A stretch of DNA of 64,000 nt from Clostridium zeae (GTDB lineage: Bacteria; Bacillota; Clostridia; Clostridiales; Clostridiaceae): the NCBI RefSeq assembly GCF_017312485.1, contig NZ_BMBA01000004.1, positions 1-64,000 of the forward strand. The letters run 5' to 3'. The position numbers and the translations under genes were made by a program. Under the pieces are notes generated by a model. That model saw only the letters and a list, made by a program, of their open reading frames with translations. It had not been told where the DNA came from and searched no databases. Positions 62,109-64,000 of the stretch are shown piece after piece. Position 1 is the stretch's first letter. Each line of letters starts with the position of its first letter.

Positions 62109-63824
62109 TTACTTCATGTATCCACCCTTCATTGGTGAAACTGCATTATCTGAAAATACTTTTAATATTCCTGATTCATATTTTGATTTTCTAGGTATCC
62201 AGTTCTTTCTACGTTCTTCAAGTATTTTTTCAACTTCAGCTTCACTGCATCTTACGCCTTTAATACCAACAATTTGCAAAAGTCTCTTAGGAATACTTAT
62301 TTCTATTAAATCATCCTCTTCAACTAAGGCAATCGGCCCTCCAACTGCTGCTTCTGGAGAAACATGTCCTATAGCAGGGCCTTTAGATGCGCCTGAGAAT
62401 CTACCATCAGTTATTAAAGCTACACTTGAAGATAACTCTTCGTCTGATGAAATAGCTTCTGTTGTATAGAACATCTCTGGCATTCCGCTTCCTTTTGGGC
62501 CTTCATATCTTATGAAAACCGCATCTCCTTGACGAATTACTTTCTTTAAAATTGCATCTATAGCCTCTTCTTCACTATCAAAAGGTTTTGCCTTTAATAC
62601 AGCCTCATGCATTATCTTTGGAACAGCAGAATGTTTAACTACCGCTCCTTCAGGTGCAATGTTTCCTTTTAATATTGATACTGAACCATTTGTGCTAAAT
62701 GGATTATTAAATGGTCTTATAACATCTTCCTTTTTAACTCCAACCTTTTCAAGATAAGCATTGCATTTTTCATAATAACCATTAGTCTTTAGTTCTTCTA
62801 AGTTTTCACCTAAGGTTTTACCTGTTACAGTCATTACATCTAAGTGAAGCAAATGCTTTAATTCTTCCATTATTGCAGGTACACCACCAGCATAGTAGAA
62901 GTATTGTGCTGGCCACTTTCCAGCTGGACGTATATTTAATAGATAGTGTGCATTTTTATGAATACTATCAAAGGTTTCTTCATCAATATAAATTCCAAAT
63001 TCATGAGCTATGGCAGGTAGATGTAACAGTGAATTTGTTGAACCTGATATAGCTGCATGTACTAGTATTGCGTTTTCAAAGGACTTGATTGTCACAATAT
63101 CTTTTGGTTTAAGGTTTAACTTTGCTAATTCAACAGCTTGTCTCCCTGCTTTTAAAGCAACTTCCTTTAAATCCTCACAGGTTGCTGGCATTAATGAACT
63201 TCCTGGAAGCATTAATCCTAAAGCTTCTGCCATAACTTGCATTGTGGCTGCTGTTCCCATGAACGAGCAAGCTCCACAGGATGGACATGCATGTTCCTTG
63301 TAGTAAGTTAGTTTTTCTTCGGTTATTTCACCACGCTTACACATTGCACTGTAAGCACCTATTTGTTCTAAAGTTAATAAATCTGGGCCTGCTTCCATTA
63401 CACCACCAGTAACAATAATAGAAGGAATATTTATTCTTCCGATTGACATAAGGTGTGCAGGAACTGCTTTATCACAACTTGATATAAAAACCCCACCATC
63501 AAATGGAGTTGCATTTGCATGAATTTCTATAAGTGCTGTAAGCGTATCTCTAGAGGCTAAGGAATAATTTATACCATCATGACCTTGAGCCATACCATCG
63601 CATATATCTGTTGCGAAGTATCTAGCTGGCTTACCACCAAGCTCAGACACACCTTGTGCAGCTTTACTAACAAAATCAAAAAGATGAGCGCTACCAGGAT
63701 GACTATCACCAAAGGTACTTTCTATTATAATTTGAGGTTTTTCTAAGTCTTCTGTTGTCCAGCCCATTCCTCTACGAAGGGGATCCATTTCTGGAGCAAT
63801 TTTTCTAATATCTTGACTAATCAT
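62109..63824 (-). CDS. IlvD/Edd-family dehydratase, probable sugar-acid (gluconate-type) dehydratase
   Basis: An iron-sulfur dehydratase of about 571 residues. The cluster cysteines are in SSCDKAVPA (about 115-123) and CPSCGACSFMGTAA (about 185-198). DGRFSGASKG near residue 485 is the family signature. Members include dihydroxyacid dehydratase (IlvD), 6-phosphogluconate dehydratase (Edd) and sugar-acid dehydratases. Since the operon encodes a KDG kinase and KDPG aldolase, the best role is conversion of gluconate or a related hexonate to 2-keto-3-deoxygluconate. The ATG at 63824 is chosen because AAGGAGAG lies eight bases upstream. The 17-bp operator lies just before it. Confidence 0.82.
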   Translation of the reverse strand: MISQDIRKIAPEMDPLRRGMGWTTEDLEKPQIIIESTFGDSHPGSAHLFDFVSKAAQGVSELGGKPARYFATDICDGMAQGHDGINYSLASRDTLTALIEIHANATPFDGGVFISSCDKAVPAHLMSIGRINIPSIIVTGGVMEAGPDLLTLEQIGAYSAMCKRGEITEEKLTYYKEHACPSCGACSFMGTAATMQVMAEALGLMLPGSSLMPATCEDLKEVALKAGRQAVELAKLNLKPKDIVTIKSFENAILVHAAISGSTNSLLHLPAIAHEFGIYIDEETFDSIHKNAHYLLNIRPAGKWPAQYFYYAGGVPAIMEELKHLLHLDVMTVTGKTLGENLEELKTNGYYEKCNAYLEKVGVKKEDVIRPFNNPFSTNGSVSILKGNIAPEGAVVKHSAVPKIMHEAVLKAKPFDSEEEAIDAILKKVIRQGDAVFIRYEGPKGSGMPEMFYTTEAISSDEELSSSVALITDGRFSGASKGPAIGHVSPEAAVGGPIALVEEDDLIEISIPKRLLQIVGIKGVRCSEAEVEKILEERRKNWIPRKSKYESGILKVFSDNAVSPMKGGYMK

Positions 63825-63861
63825 ACTACGTCTCTCCTTAATCTTTTTTTGAAACCGTATA

Positions 63862-63878
63862 AATACATCTGATGTATT
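63862..63878. promoter_or_regulatory. Palindromic operator of the KDG operon, proximal
   Basis: AATACATCTGATGTATT: perfect 8-base arms about a central T. It starts just downstream of the -10 box of the KDG operon promoter, a position suited to repression. A second copy with three mismatches is at 63958. Confidence 0.7.
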
Positions 63879-63879
63879 C

Positions 63880-63907
63880 ATACTACCATATCTAAAAATT
63901 TTGTCAA
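63880..63907 (-). promoter_or_regulatory. Promoter of the KDG operon
   Basis: On the minus strand TTGACA (63902-63907), a 16-base spacer and TAGTAT (63880-63885). Confidence 0.7.
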
Positions 63908-63957
63908 TATCGTATTATAAATCTTAAATATACAGGTTTTTTAATTTTAATATTTTA

Positions 63958-63974
63958 TATTCATCTGATGTCTT
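63958..63974. promoter_or_regulatory. Palindromic operator of the KDG operon, distal
   Basis: TATTCATCTGATGTCTT matches the proximal site at 14 of 17 positions, keeping the CATCTGATG core. It lies 96 bases upstream, about nine helical turns, so DNA looping between the two is possible. It may also belong to a divergent gene beyond the window. Confidence 0.6.
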
Positions 63975-64000
63975 TCTAAAATTCAATATAAAAAGACATA

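Overview
The window is AT-rich Firmicutes DNA, most likely from a free-living, saccharolytic and cellulolytic Clostridium. The evidence is the strong AT bias, GGAGG-type ribosome binding sites, clostridial family members throughout (a CD3324-type protein, YkuS, Hsp33, an XylA-II-type isomerase, a glycyl radical enzyme) and secreted polysaccharidases. It opens inside the 5' end of a 16S rRNA gene on the minus strand, with a clear rRNA promoter upstream. No phage, transposase or CRISPR genes were seen. Most genes lie on the minus strand.

Region 1 (1.6-10 kb) is a pentose locus: an L-fucose-isomerase-family xylose isomerase, a DUF4867 protein, a small transaldolase, a ROK repressor (XylR-like) and xylulokinase, followed by an M24 peptidase-fold protein that has lost metal ligands. 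The transaldolase and xylulokinase genes share a roughly 30-bp upstream motif, a good XylR operator candidate. Region 2 (10-16.3 kb) is a disaccharide locus: a lipoprotein binding protein, two permeases, a GH65 phosphorylase and a divergent AraC regulator. Two direct repeats 32 bp apart sit in the control region around a cre-like box. The inferred path is uptake of a disaccharide, intracellular phosphorolysis, then glycolysis.

Region 3 (17-31.5 kb) holds a secreted lipoprotein, a GH5 endoglucanase with X2 and CBM46-like modules, a UvrA paralogue, a nucleotidyltransferase, an AraC/GyrI-like regulator, a 1001-residue secreted protein with an unassigned barrel-like domain plus Ig-like repeats and a chitin-binding-type module, a YunD-like phosphoesterase and a secreted NlpC/P60-like protein. 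Region 4 (31.6-55.7 kb) is a patchwork of mostly single genes: an MFS transporter, YkuS, a MerR/TipA-like regulator, Hsp33, nucleotidyltransferase, Nudix and GNAT enzymes, a HAD hydrolase, a putative Zn-protease, an Lgt-like protein, an S66 peptidase, a second ROK regulator, MazG-like and YmaF proteins, a flavoprotein, an HxlR/Old Yellow Enzyme pair and small unknowns. At least two gene remnants (GNAT and pyridoxamine-phosphate-oxidase type) occur here.

Region 5 (55.8-64 kb) has two catabolic operons. One encodes a glycyl radical enzyme activase, a glycyl radical enzyme of the glycerol-dehydratase/PflD type and a fructose-6-phosphate aldolase. The other encodes an IlvD/Edd sugar-acid dehydratase, a KDPG aldolase and a KDG kinase, which together form a semi-phosphorylated Entner-Doudoroff route; its promoter carries a 17-bp palindrome that recurs 96 bp upstream.

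Across the window, two families of short interspersed palindromic repeats (about 100 bp and about 52 bp) lie between genes in both orientations. The most interesting items are the unassigned secreted barrel protein, the glycyl radical enzyme/aldolase operon, the repeat families, and several operators that can be read directly from the DNA, including a MerR-type promoter with a 19-bp spacer upstream of hslO.
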